23,600 nt of DNA from Pezizomycotina sp. ARF18 (Eukaryota; Ascomycota), in the NCBI GenBank assembly GCA_002224055.1, contig AZLU01000381.1, forward strand, positions 1-23,600, written 5' to 3'. Positions 1-9,409 of this stretch are shown piece by piece (within the stretch, counting starts at the first letter, position 1; each line of letters opens with the position of its first letter). Made by a program: the position numbers and the translations under genes. The notes under the pieces were generated by a model. That model saw only the letters and a program-made list of their open reading frames with translations. It had not been told where the DNA came from and made no database searches.

Positions 1-1400
1 TTTCTTTAAATTTGCATAACTTCTCAGAATCTTAAAGTAAACGGTACTGATCGCCGCATTCTATTAGACCTTGCTATGAAAGATATGCCGACCTTGAATT
101 GTTCTTGAACGCTGCAGACATCTCCGGTTGGAACGCATTCCATCAATTGCTCGAAAACGCACAACATCACGGGATGCTCTCACTGTCTTGGCAGCACCTC
201 TGAAAGAGAAGCCATTATGACGAGAATCTTGTATGAATTCAGCATCAAATGCCGTACTGAAGTGATGATATTTGCTGTTGACAATGGCGCCAGAGTTAAA
301 TGTAATGATAAAGTCTGGGTTTCGAATACCGCTTATCAGTCAATATAGTTGCCCGATATGTTCTTCGTACGAAAAAATTGTGGTCGCTCTGCTTAATGCA
401 GGCGCTGACATCAACCAGAAGAATCTGGTAGTAAGACAGTCTTACACCGGCGGTTGAAAGATTCTCCCCCAGGTTGTGCCAAAAATGCTAGATGCTTTGG
501 AAGCTTCTTCAAACCCCCAGACTTGGTTCGGGCGCGATTGGGGTGTGATATATATTAATCAAACTCCTGATCGCCCATGGGGCGGATATCAATGCAAAAG
601 ACAAGAGCGGAAATACGCCACTCCATTTGTGCTATCACAAGAGCGAGATAGTGACATCCAGAATAACAGAAATGCTCATGTCCTTCCGTCACATACGTTG
701 CAACGAAAAGAACTCCTTTGGCAATCCGCCTTCAACCACTACGCCTCAAGGGTTATGGACATACTTCAAAAAATGAGCAAAATGCTACAATATCCTATTG
801 TGGATTTGAACTCTGTGGATATTGGGGTAACAGCGCTCTCTCAATACCCTGTTGATGTCAAAGCGATTTGGTGGTGAGGATTACTTTGAATATTTTTTCA
901 ACGTTCCAGGAGGGAAGTGATTCAGCGCGACTCTTATGGATTTCAGCTCTTACTTGGGCAATCGTAAGGGATGATACCAATAAAGTGGCCGCCTTGATGT
1001 TATCTACAGATAATAAGCCGCTATCTTTGGAAGCAGCGTCTCGATATTGAAGAAAGATGGGGATACTCATAGGTCTTTTGATGATGATAGGTTAATGAGG
1101 AATTCGCCCTGGGATAATCCTCGGCTTTGGACTCGGAATCTCCTACAAACTTCGGGCGGATATACGTCGTTACGACGGTATTCTTTTGCACTGCGCCATT
1201 GCTATCGCAAGTGATAACGTAATTGCTGGCTTCTAGATCAAGGTGCGGATCTCCTCGCAAGAACTAGTCATGAGAATCTGTTCTCGACGCTTTGAAGGGC
1301 ACTGGCATCCGTGCCGATATTACGAAGAGGATAAAATTGGAATCACTAAACAGGAGCTTGCGCTTGCCTCCGACGACATGGCAAACGTCAGCGACACCGA
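1..1400 (+). pseudogene. Ankyrin-repeat protein relic, 5' end outside the window
   Basis: At least four ankyrin-type repeats can be read on the plus strand, but in different frames and separated by stops. They are KIVVALLNAGADINQKN (374-424), HGADINAKDKSGNTPLHL (576-629), a WGNSALSI repeat near 823-846, and an LHCAIAIASDNVI stretch followed by LLDQGADLLARTSHENLF (from 1230). The GADIN and GNTPLHL cores are the textbook turn and helix motifs of ankyrin repeats. Such repeats bind other proteins, and in filamentous fungi they often occur in large NACHT/NLR-like or stand-alone proteins. No N-terminal effector or NTPase domain is inside the window, so the class of ankyrin protein cannot be decided. 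Both frameshifts and stops occur between repeats, so this looks more decayed than the housekeeping genes further on. The 3' end is uncertain; a stop near 1293 or near 1401 would fit. Confidence 0.75.
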
Positions 1401-3289
1401 TTAATTATGCTTGACTTCGACGAACCGTTACGATATTGGGATTGGGAGTCTGGGCGGTAGGGATGGTTTCACAGCCTGACACTTGCTGCGAAGACTATGA
1501 GGCCTTTATTCAATCTCGTAACCAAACCCATTTTTTTTTTTTTTTACAAACCTCCGAAATTTCCTATTCGCTTTAAGCCTCTGGTCATAAGACAAATATT
1601 GAATTATATATAAATAGTAGATAAATCAATTATGAATATACGTAACTGCTTATTATTCAATACTTACCCAATAACGTAAATAGAATCTTTGGAGGCTGTA
1701 CTCGTAAACATTCAATAGTAGAGATCATTAAATCCGGACTCTCAAAGCTTGTTTCGGGTAACTCGAGGTATAAATAGTAGTATAATAGGTAGAATATAAA
1801 TTAAAATTATAGGAATGAGTGCTTATAATAAATAATGATGTTGCTACTTATGTCGTAGTGGCTTCTCCTGCTGCAGTCACCAACGTTGGCGATTATTGTT
1901 GACTCAAGTTAACGCTAGTTGTAATATTATCGCAACCGTGAACCAAAATATCCTTATTGTTCAATTTTTTAATGTGAACATCAGTAAGTGCAACCAATAT
2001 AAATTTCCATGTAAAGGCGTGAACAGACCACCAAAAGCTTATACAAAGGTGTGGGCGACCGATATAAATCTTTCCACACAAAGGTGAGGGTACACGCTCT
2101 GATGTTCTTGGAAGCAAGCTCTTCGATCCATTTCCAAGGCGGCCCAAAGCCGTCACCCACGAGACTACGTCCCACATGAGTGCCAAACAAAATGTAGTCG
2201 GCCATGCATTTATAAAACTCTATGGTGCGAGTTAGATAACTTTGCATAGTGGGACACCCAATCCAACATGCACATAACTGTAGATATTATAGTAATCTAG
2301 TAAATATTATATGACTGATAAAAGTTATCGATGCTGGTTATGGTTATATTTCAACTCATGTTCTACTTTTACAGCCAAATAGAGCCGGGAGGGCGGAATT
2401 TTTGTTATGCTGTATATGATATCTATGTAATCTGAATTGGTTTCAAATATTGGAAATTTTTGTGCTTACCATACAGTTCTTTATCCGATCATGCCCACAA
2501 AATACCGGATTCGAGTCCCACTTTAATCAACGTGTTTTTTTTTTTTGTTCCTTTATTTTCTAATCACTTGATCTGAATTGATTCCGACTCTTATTGTTCT
2601 CTAGTTACGCTGATATCAATGTTTGGTACTGTGGCGATATGCCTGTAGCCATGCGCCGCCCGCTGGGGGGGAAGCTTGTTCAGGTGCCTTCTTCACTGTA
2701 CTCAGTACTTAATAAATCGAGGTATGCAAATAATTCCAATTGGAAATGGAGGCTCTAGTCGAAATTCTCAGCCTAGATGGAACGAGTTTTAAATCCGATT
2801 ATTTCTTATTGAGAAAGCTGCCTAGTGTATGTACGATGTGCCCGTTTCCTCTTCTATTAGACACGAAGCAACTCCAATCTGCATCGATACATCCATCCTG
2901 TCCTTATATGCATAGTATAGTACTCTGACGGTTTTAATTTTGAGGATCCTCGAAATGACAGCCAGGGGAAAGTTGAGCAATTGGGAATAAACATAAATAA
3001 GTAGACTAGGCAATCCGGTTCTATATTAAAAACCACTTGAGATCGGCCTAAATAAATCTACGTAAAGAAAGCTCGACAGGTATATTTACCCATGCAGCCC
3101 TTTCTTATCTAATGGGCTGTAAACGTTATCTTTTCACGTGGTTTAGTTACTTTGTTATTTCGTTAACTGCGTTGGTCATGCATAATTATCCATTCCTGCG
3201 CGTATTGCATTACAGCGAAGTATTTGATCCACATTTTTGCAAAATCACTGACTATAGCGTCATTTCATGCACCTCTATTTTTGTATCCT
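1401..3289. other. AT-rich stretch with no supported gene
   Basis: No frame gives recognisable protein. A T15 tract (1531-1545) and a T12 tract (2535-2546) stand out. Between about 1988 and 2090 there are diverged direct copies around the motifs ACCAATATAAAT / ACCGATATAAAT and CAAAGGTGTGGG / CAAAGGTGAGGG, suggesting an old local duplication. Overlapping minus-strand frames at 1893-2247 have an aromatic-rich translation, but I could not link them to any family. Confidence 0.6.
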
Positions 3290-3365
3290 TTACCAAGGCA
3301 CTACGTAACGCTTCAGGACCTCAGCATCCCTTCCTCCCATCACCGCCCTAATCCACCTAGCCCCT

Positions 3366-3708
3366 CTAAGCTCCCCCTCCCTCTTCGCATACTCCTCCTC
3401 CATCTCTCCAAATACTCCGCATCCCTCCTCTCCTGCTCCTCATCCCTAACCGGAACACCCGCATTAGGCCCATTATCCCCCTCCTCAACTCCTTCACCCT
3501 CTCATCTAAACTCCCTCACAGGCTTTCCTTCCGCATCATACTGCGACGTAAACACCTCCGCCTCTCCACCTTTCGGCTGCGCGGTTTCTTGTACGATAGT
3601 CCCCGACGGATCGGAGAATATTTCGCGGGTGCGGGTGCCGCTGGAGTCGGTGTAGGAGGAGAATGTTTGGGATTGGAACGTTGATGAGGAGTTGTTTTTG
3701 TCTGACAT
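3366..3708 (-). CDS. Small hydrophilic Ser/Thr- and Glu-rich fungal protein, frame broken
   Basis: The frame starts with MSDKNNSSSTFQSQTFSSY and continues through a Ser/Thr/Gly-rich region with a SDPSGTIVQETAQ motif. It meets an in-frame TGA at 3502-3504. The same frame continues past it into an acidic segment and DEEQERRDAEYLER. One base appears missing near 3402-3405, after which MEEEYAKREG can be read. One more G in the G5 run at 3372-3376 (minus sense) would give a Gly-Gly-Ala end and TAG at 3366-3368. The whole would be about 114 residues. The layout (Ser/Thr-rich head, YxSxG-like centre, charged helix ending EEYAKREGGA) resembles a small uncharacterised protein that I believe is widespread in Pezizomycotina, but I know no function for it. 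No membrane segment or signal peptide is visible. The upstream DNA has a TATA-like site and a CRE-type palindrome. Confidence 0.6.
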
Positions 3709-3955
3709 TGTGGATGGCTTTTTCGTTGTTTGAGGGCGTTTTAAGGGTTTTGTGTCTGAAGTTGAATGATGTTATTAGCTTCAACGAAGCCGAAAAAGTT
3801 AATGATGGTATGAAGATGGTTGAGAGCAGGCTAACTTAATGTAGATTGTATATTGCTGATGTCGTTGTAAATGCTCTGATGTTGATGTTGTTGGTTGCAC
3901 AAGTACAGTAGCAAGCAGCTTTTGTGAGGGTCTTTATAGTGGGGCATTTTACCTT

Positions 3956-3979
3956 TTATAAAGGCGTGTTATGACGTCA
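3956..3979 (-). promoter_or_regulatory. CRE palindrome next to TATA-like site, upstream of the small protein gene
   Basis: TGACGTCA at 3972-3979 is the full 8-bp palindromic site bound by ATF/CREB-type bZIP factors, which in fungi include stress regulators of the Atf1/AtfA class. Directly beside it, on the gene side, is a TATAAA-like run (TTTATAAA, about 3957-3964, readable on both strands). Both lie about 250-270 bp upstream of the ATG at 3708. Known: Atf-type factors bind this octamer. Inferred: the gene may be stress-controlled. Confidence 0.5.
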
Positions 3980-4397
3980 GAGCGCGTGTCGAACGTGGCC
4001 ATTAAAAAAAAAGAAAAATTAGAAAACTTCGGAACAGCTTGTCCACTTCGACACTTGTACATTCATGAAGCTTCCAATGAACGCGCGTCTGGCTCAACGA
4101 TGTTCCTATTGTATTGTAGAATTGAAATTATCAAAGTAGAAGTGAATTTCTCTAAGGTACTAGAAGAACAATAACAGCTGAAGGCGTATTGACGGTGGAA
4201 AAAAGCAATGACATGATATCTTTTTATAACAGGTAAGGCGTTTTGAAACGAAACAAAGAGACGGAAATGTAGCTACACTTCCGTATCAATTATATACAGA
4301 AAGCAAAGCAAAGAAGCAGCCGTGATGATGAAAACCATTTTTATAAACGATTAAGAAACAGTCAAAGCATAGGAGAAAAAGAAAATGTAGCGTCCAC
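3980..4397. other. Intergenic, AT-rich, between convergent and upstream flanks
   Basis: This holds the far-upstream DNA of the small protein gene and the 3' flank of the V-ATPase subunit H gene. A plus-strand frame at 3971-4174 has no recognisable content. Nothing else was seen. Confidence 0.5.
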
Positions 4398-5977
4398 TTA
4401 ACTACCGAACGCGAACCTCAAAAACTCCTGAACAGCCCTCAGGCTCTCAAACCTAACCTCGGGATCCTCATGCCCCATCATCTCCATGATCATCCCCTTG
4501 ACACCAACGTTTCCCAAATCCTCCTCTTCTCGGGACCTCCCTAACCAACCTGCCCACGTCGTTCGCCGCAACCGCCAGCACGCCCTTATCCTGATCGTCC
4601 GCCATAAGAACCTTTGCGAGCGCCTTCGGCAGTTCCCGCCGTTAAGCTCGTATATCGTCTCGCGTTCTTCTTCCAAAGTCATCATTACGGTGCGGGGGCT
4701 CCACGACAGATGGCCCGAGCGGATTTCCGTCGCGTACTCGTCCAGCGTCGTCTGCGTCATCTGGAAGCTCTCCAGCGAGGAAAGGATGTTGGACATGTCG
4801 TCCGTCAGATCCGGGTCGGTGAAATTGCGCGCCGTGAGCGTGTTCAGCAGCGGCAGGAGCTTCGTGAGTAGCAGCGGCGGTAGGTTTGCTTCGGGCGCCT
4901 TGGTGATGAGGTTTGAGATAATGGCGAGGCAGAGGCGGAGGATCTTCTCCTTGATGGCGCAGCGGAGATGTCGACGAGCGGGGGATGATGTCGTACTTCC
5001 TAAAAAGTGAAAAGTCAGTGACATAGTGAAACAACTAATTTTTACGTAATGAATGGAGTGAACTCACTGATTAATCTCCTCCGAAACGCTCTCTTCGAAC
5101 GTAACCTCCAAAATACAAGCAGGACGTGATACAAAAGCTGCAACGCGACCCCTCCTGCGATAAATTCCCAGCAGCAGCGCTAGCCGTCGTAGAGACCAGC
5201 AAGCCGGTATATAAGACCGACTCCGGTCTCCCTACTCCCCGAGCCCGCCGCAGCCGCGACGATAACGTTAACGAGGCCCTTCATAACGTCGTTGCCGATC
5301 TCCCAGAAGACGAGGCGGCCGTAGCTGGTGCGCAGCAGGTTGACATAGCACTGCACGGCGAAGTCCTGGCTGGCCGAGTTGGAGCTGCCGCCCATGCTGG
5401 AATCGGAAGATCGCTGGTGCCATCCACGAGAGGAACTTGAAAAGCGTGGGAGGCGGACTTGGTCGGTTCGGAGACGTGGGATTTCGCGAGCGATGCGCCG
5501 ACCAGGGTGGTGAGGATCGAGGCGGAGATCGTGGAGGCGTTGTCGTTAGTCCTCGAGAGGAAGCTCAGGAACGGGCCGAAGGGCTGCGGGTGGATGAGGA
5601 GGCATCGGCGAACGAAGGAACATCTAGAGCTAGTCAGTATTGTTCCCTTCTCGCTAAAGTTATTAGGCTCAAAATTACCTTCGAGGACCTCCCAGACTAC
5701 CGCGAGGAGGTACTGCAGCAGGTCCATCCTCTTCGAGCTCCTTTCTATCAGGCCCATTTCGCTATCGGAAGCTCCGCCGAGCACTAGCTTAACGTACGCA
5801 TCCTGGTCCTTCTCGATGGCCGCTTTCCTCTTTTCGTGGCCGGATTTGTCGACTGCTTGACGAGCTTCATCTCCGACTCGTTGAGCGCCTGCGAGCGGAT
5901 GTGGCCTCCCATGGCACCGGCCTGGAGATGAGGCTGGAGGTAATGGTGACGAGGGGAGCTGGAGGTGGTAGAGTCAT
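4398..5977 (-). CDS. VMA13: V-type proton ATPase subunit H (Vma13-like), many frame breaks
   Basis: Subunit H is the cytosolic HEAT/armadillo-repeat subunit of the vacuolar H+-ATPase. It couples V1 to V0 for proton pumping and restrains ATPase activity of free V1. Start ATG is 5977-5975 and stop TAA is 4400-4398. Two introns fit: 5678-5624 (55 nt, GTAATT...CTCTAG, branch-like TACTGAC) and 5067-5000 (68 nt, GTGAGT...TTTTAG, branch-like ACTGAC). The spliced length of about 1457 nt (485 codons) matches the usual 440-480 residues. Diagnostic pieces in order are LVLGGASDSEMGLIERSSKR, FVNLL-type YVNLLRTSYGRLVFWEIGND, LQLLYHVLLVFW, FEESVSEEINQ, KYDIIP, IKEKILRLCLAIISNL, KAPEANLPPLLLTKLLPLL, SGHLSWSP and MGHEDPEVRFESL. 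They lie in different frames. At least ten one-base shifts are needed, for example near 5905, 5853, 5605, 5410, 5199, 5117, 4984, 4700 and 4640. No in-frame substitution stops are needed to explain the breaks. Confidence 0.88.
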
Positions 5978-6546
5978 GGTGTTCGGTTCGGTTGTGATTC
6001 TCAAACTGGGAGGAGGGTGAAGCTTGAAGGTAGATGAAAAGTTTGAAGGACTCGGTGGGGTTTAAATCTTGAAATGAGAAACGTCAACAACTTCCAAATT
6101 TTAATGGCCCTGTTAACGAAAAGGTGAGTATAGCCACAGCGCGCACCTCCACAGTTCACCAGCCACAGCCAAGCTCCGATATCGAAGCTCCGCTTTTTTG
6201 CTGTGCTAATTCCGCGGGGTTTCCTCGTTTCCTATCCTGTTATCGATTCCTTATAAGCATTTCCCACCAACGATCCACTTGGCTCATTAATATCCCTCTT
6301 TGTTAATTCCTGCCACACACCCAATTGCCCTCATAGCACTCACTTAGGGCAAGGAATCCTTCTTCCTACATTCACGAAAATCCGTATAAATACCCACCCA
6401 TTACCCCCTTCCCTCGTCATCTTCACACTCTTCCTTCCTTCTGTTCTCTCAAATGATGATCTTACAGCTTCCAAAGCCCATCCTGCTATTCCTCCTCGTT
6501 CATTGAACAAATCTCATTCGGAAAATCTACCTACTCCCAAGCAGAA
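5978..6546. promoter_or_regulatory. Divergent promoter region between V-ATPase H and the MOSC gene
   Basis: The 569-bp head-to-head spacer serves both genes. For the plus-strand MOSC gene there is a CCAAT box at 6321-6325, TATAAATA at 6385-6392, and a strongly pyrimidine-rich stretch (about 6400-6470) of the kind that surrounds fungal transcription starts, followed by ATG 6547. For the V-ATPase gene no TATA-like box stands out near 5977, which is common for housekeeping genes. A plus-strand frame at 6124-6306 is not supported as a gene. Confidence 0.6.
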
Positions 6547-7990
6547 ATGGACAACGCAACAAAGGCCTACGCCTACTTCACCGATTACTACTCCCAAAGC
6601 AGCTTCTTCCTCAAGTCCTCCATCGCGTACATCGCCGTGATCCTCTCCTTACTGTTCACCGTCCGTCGTCAGCTCAAGCGTAAGACACCGACCTTTGAAT
6701 TCCAACTAAAAGGCCCCAGCAACCTCCGCGATGAATTCGAGTACTCGGCCGAGCAAGCTCCTGGTCAAAAGATCCGCGTGAAGAGTCTGTGGATATACCC
6801 CGTTAAAGGCTGCAGGGGATAGAATTGGAGAAGAGTAGGATCGTTGAGACTGGGTAACAAAGTTGATCCCTCCACCACGACCTTTTCCGCCTTTATTAAA
6901 TTACTAGAATGGTGACTGATGCAGCTCGGAGGAAAATGGTAGATTCCAATACGACCGCCAATTAATGTTCGCGACCCGAAAAACTTCTTCCGACCCATGG
7001 GTCTTCGCATCCCAGCGGGGCTTCGCGAAAATGGCCCTCCTGTCCACCTCCATCGATCCAACCAACAACACCGTTACTCTCTCGTACCCCGTGCCCACAT
7101 CCTTCCCTGCATCGCTCTTCAGTCTGGGCAAAAACAGCTTCACGGTACCGCTTAATGTCAACGTCCTACCGGAAAAAGACAAAGCGAAGATCGGGAGGGC
7201 GAACGTAGACCTTTGGGGCACAGTATACGAAACGTGCGACCTTTCTGGTAACATTCCCGACGAGTGTAAGAGGATTATTTTTGAGGTGGAGAAGAAGAAA
7301 GTGCAGGTGGGACTGTTCGCGGTGTACGCGGAGAAACCGAGGGTTATAGCGACGAAGAGTACGCCGAAGGTGGAGTTTGGGGAGGATACCGTTACTGGGT
7401 TTGCTGATATCGTAAGATACCTCACTTCTTACTTTTCTCACGATCATCTCGCGTTCTTTTACTTCTTAGATAATTCTTTTCAAATAAAAATAAATGATCT
7501 GACGACGATAACAAATAGTACCCGTCCACTCCTCTCCCTCTCCTCCGTCCGCGCCCTAAACGCCAAACCCCCGTCCACGCAGAAATCCCATGCCTCTCCG
7601 CCCGCCGCTTCCGTCCCAACATCATAACCTCCGGCTCCCCCCCTTCGACGAAGACGACTGGTCCTCCATCACCATCGGCACCTCCACTCCCTCCAGTAAC
7701 AACAAATACCACGTCATAGCGCGTACGCCGAGGTGTAAAAGTACCCAATAACGATCCGGATACTGGAGTGAGGAATATTAACGAGCCGATGTGACGATTA
7801 GGAGGGAGAGAATATTGACGAGGGATTAAATTGAAGGGGTGCATGGGATGCATTTGGTGCCGTGGATGATACTGTGGAGGTTAGGGTTGGGGATGAGGTT
7901 GTTGTTGAGGGAGGACTGATGGGCATCGGTGGGGGTGAGGGGGAAGAGGAGTGTAAGGGACAGGTGGTGGGGTCTGGAGATGTGTTTTAG
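6547..7990 (+). CDS. MOSC-domain protein, mARC-type molybdoenzyme, several frame breaks
   Basis: MOSC proteins of the mARC type bind molybdenum cofactor and reduce N-hydroxylated compounds with cytochrome b5 and its reductase; they are anchored in the outer mitochondrial membrane. The N-terminus has one membrane segment (SSIAYIAVILSLLF, about residues 25-38) followed by RRQLKRK. The MOSC N-terminal barrel begins with VKSLWIYPVKGCRG and IELEKSRIVETG, then after the intron FQYDRQLMFATRK. The MOSC core has FDEDDWSSITIG and TPRCKVPNNDPDTGV; the Cys in RCK aligns with the proposed Mo-ligand Cys of mARC. The end reads GMHLVP..DDTVEVRVGDEVVV and stops at TAG 7988-7990. Introns fit at 6854-6942 (GTAACA...GGTAG) and 7412-7518 (GTAAGA...AATAG). 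The spliced length is about 1248 nt. Frame shifts are seen in G4 at 6815-6818, in exon 3 near 7530-7640, at AAAA near 7737, near 7790-7830 and near 7862. Substrate and exact localisation are inferred. Confidence 0.85.
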
Positions 7991-8572
7991 GGAAAAGGGC
8001 AGGACGTTCGCGTGTGAGAGTCCTTTCTTTCGCAGAGGTAGATTGCTATATTAGTGTATTGCTTCTAAGCTACGGCTATTTGCCACATCACGTTAAGCTC
8101 ATGGGGGTTTGCTCAACGTCTCTCTCAGAGCTTTATTCTTCAATGAAATGCAATTGATATTTATATTAACAACAAGTGAAAAGGAAGACAGAGACAGAAT
8201 GTACGTCTATGAAAAGAATAAGGATTCGTGGTTGATAGAAGTATTATATATGAAAGAGAACCGAGCTTGAAAAAAAGCATACTGTATCCCCTGTCTAGTC
8301 TTACCCCAGCTCAAGCGGGGGTCAACGTGTCAAAGGAAAAGCATGAAAAAATCATTAAAAAAGACAGTAACTATAATGCAATCGATATAATATATACGTT
8401 AGAAGCCAGTAACTTTGTATCGTCACTACTCTCTTTCTCTCCTCCGCCTTCCTTCCGCCGCCATCCACCGTATGATAAATTCGAAATAATAAGCATGCAT
8501 AATCGTATAGAAAAGTCGAAATAAAAGGGAAAAAAGTAGAAAAAGACCCCGTCAAATGGTCGATGCTCCAGC
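7991..8572. other. Convergent 3' intergenic region
   Basis: This is the spacer between the 3' ends of the MOSC gene (plus) and the NDUFB11-like gene (minus). It becomes AT-rich beyond 8140 and includes AATAAA-like and TATA-like runs compatible with polyadenylation on both strands. Overlapping frames at 8228-8652 on either strand are not supported, apart from the terminal exon of the minus-strand gene that begins at 8573. Confidence 0.5.
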
Positions 8573-9117
8573 TCAAGACTTCTTTGCAACGTCATCCGGA
8601 TCGCCAAAATCCCTTCCTTCTCCAACCTGCGTCTGGCCTCTCGAGCGCCCACGTTTGGATCCTAAAAAAGAAAAGTCAATCAGCATCTACACCAATAACA
8701 TCCGTCATAAACTCCTGCATCCCATATCCCCCAATCACTTCCCCCTTCCATCCAAACTTGAAAGCAAAGATATACGTACGAGCTATCCGGCTTATAAGCA
8801 TACGCCACCATCGCCGCAACGACCCCTCCTCCGAGACCCAGTACGTCACGTTCTCCCAGCCTTCCTTCTTGTACTTCTCGTTGGGAGGTACGCCCATGAA
8901 CCATGCTGCGATGCGTCGGACTCGTACCACTCCCCGTGGTGGTCGTCGTGGTGGTGCTCCGCGGCCGCAGTGCTGCCGTGGAGTCCGGGGCGGAACCGGC
9001 GGTTGCGGTCGTCGATAGTGATGCAGATGAGGTGTCGTTGTGGGCTGTATGACGCGGCGGCCGGGGAGGGATGATGGCGGGAGGCGAGGGAGGGAGGAGA
9101 GGGGATACGGGTGGCAT
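8573..9117 (-). CDS. Complex I NDUFB11/ESSS-like subunit, frame broken
   Basis: This is an accessory subunit of the membrane arm of mitochondrial NADH:ubiquinone oxidoreductase. The predicted start is ATG 9117-9115. Exon 1 is 9117-8780, the intron 8779-8662 (118 nt, GTACGT...TTTTTAG, branch-like CTGATTGAC), and exon 2 is 8661-8573 ending AAGAAGTCTTGA. The spliced length is about 427 nt (142 codons). Recognisable pieces are a His/Asp-rich HHHDDHHGEWYESD, then PPNEKYKKEGWENVTYW, the membrane segment GLGGGVVAAMVAYAYKPDS, IQTWALE, EARRRLEKEGIL and DPDDVAKKS. The charged stretch, single membrane helix and EAxRRLEKEG tail are in the family order. The exon 1 pieces occupy three frames, and exon 2 needs two further one-base shifts. 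The N-terminal presequence reads Pro/Ser/Thr/Arg-rich, as expected for mitochondrial import, but its exact sequence is unsure. A longer overlapping frame to 9425 is mostly 5' leader. Confidence 0.82.
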
Positions 9118-9383
9118 TGTCGGATATGTGATTTTGTTGAGGAGGCGGGGGTAGCTATGGGGAGCTGAGGATGTCGTTCGAGTGACGATACTCTATATTC
9201 GAGGTAGGAGAGTCGGTGGTGGTGATGTTGAAGATGCTGCAGGAAGGCGGTTTTGGTTTGCTTTGTTGGGCTATATACAAGTTGTATGGTTGGTTGGTGG
9301 ATTTTCGAAAATTGTTGGAAGTTCTGGAATTTGAACTGAGGTGTAAGGAGCCGAAATAATAATTCTTGGCATGTCTTGGCGGG

Positions 9384-9409
9384 ATTATGTAATACATTGA
9401 TTGCGCAAT
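9384..9409. promoter_or_regulatory. Two adjacent bZIP-type palindromes upstream of the NDUFB11-like gene
   Basis: ATTATGTAAT (9384-9393) fits the PAR/Yap-like bZIP pattern RTTAYGTAAY. ATTGCGCAAT (9400-9409) is a perfect palindrome fitting RTTGCGYAAY, the C/EBP-type pattern. Their centres are 16 bp apart, and they lie about 270-290 bp upstream of the ATG at 9117. The motif match is seen; use by a fungal bZIP factor is inferred. Confidence 0.4.

Noticed and set aside
2507-2546. GGATTCGAGTCCC followed by T12, resembling a tRNA T-arm with a Pol III terminator
   Set aside because: The implied T-arm stem does not pair properly and no matching acceptor or D-arm could be found in the preceding 75 bases. 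A degraded tRNA-derived SINE remains possible but unsupported.
4486-5860. Plus-strand frames opposite the V-ATPase subunit H gene (for example 4486-5010 and 5459-5860)
   Set aside because: They are antisense shadows of the GC-rich coding exons and have no family resemblance.
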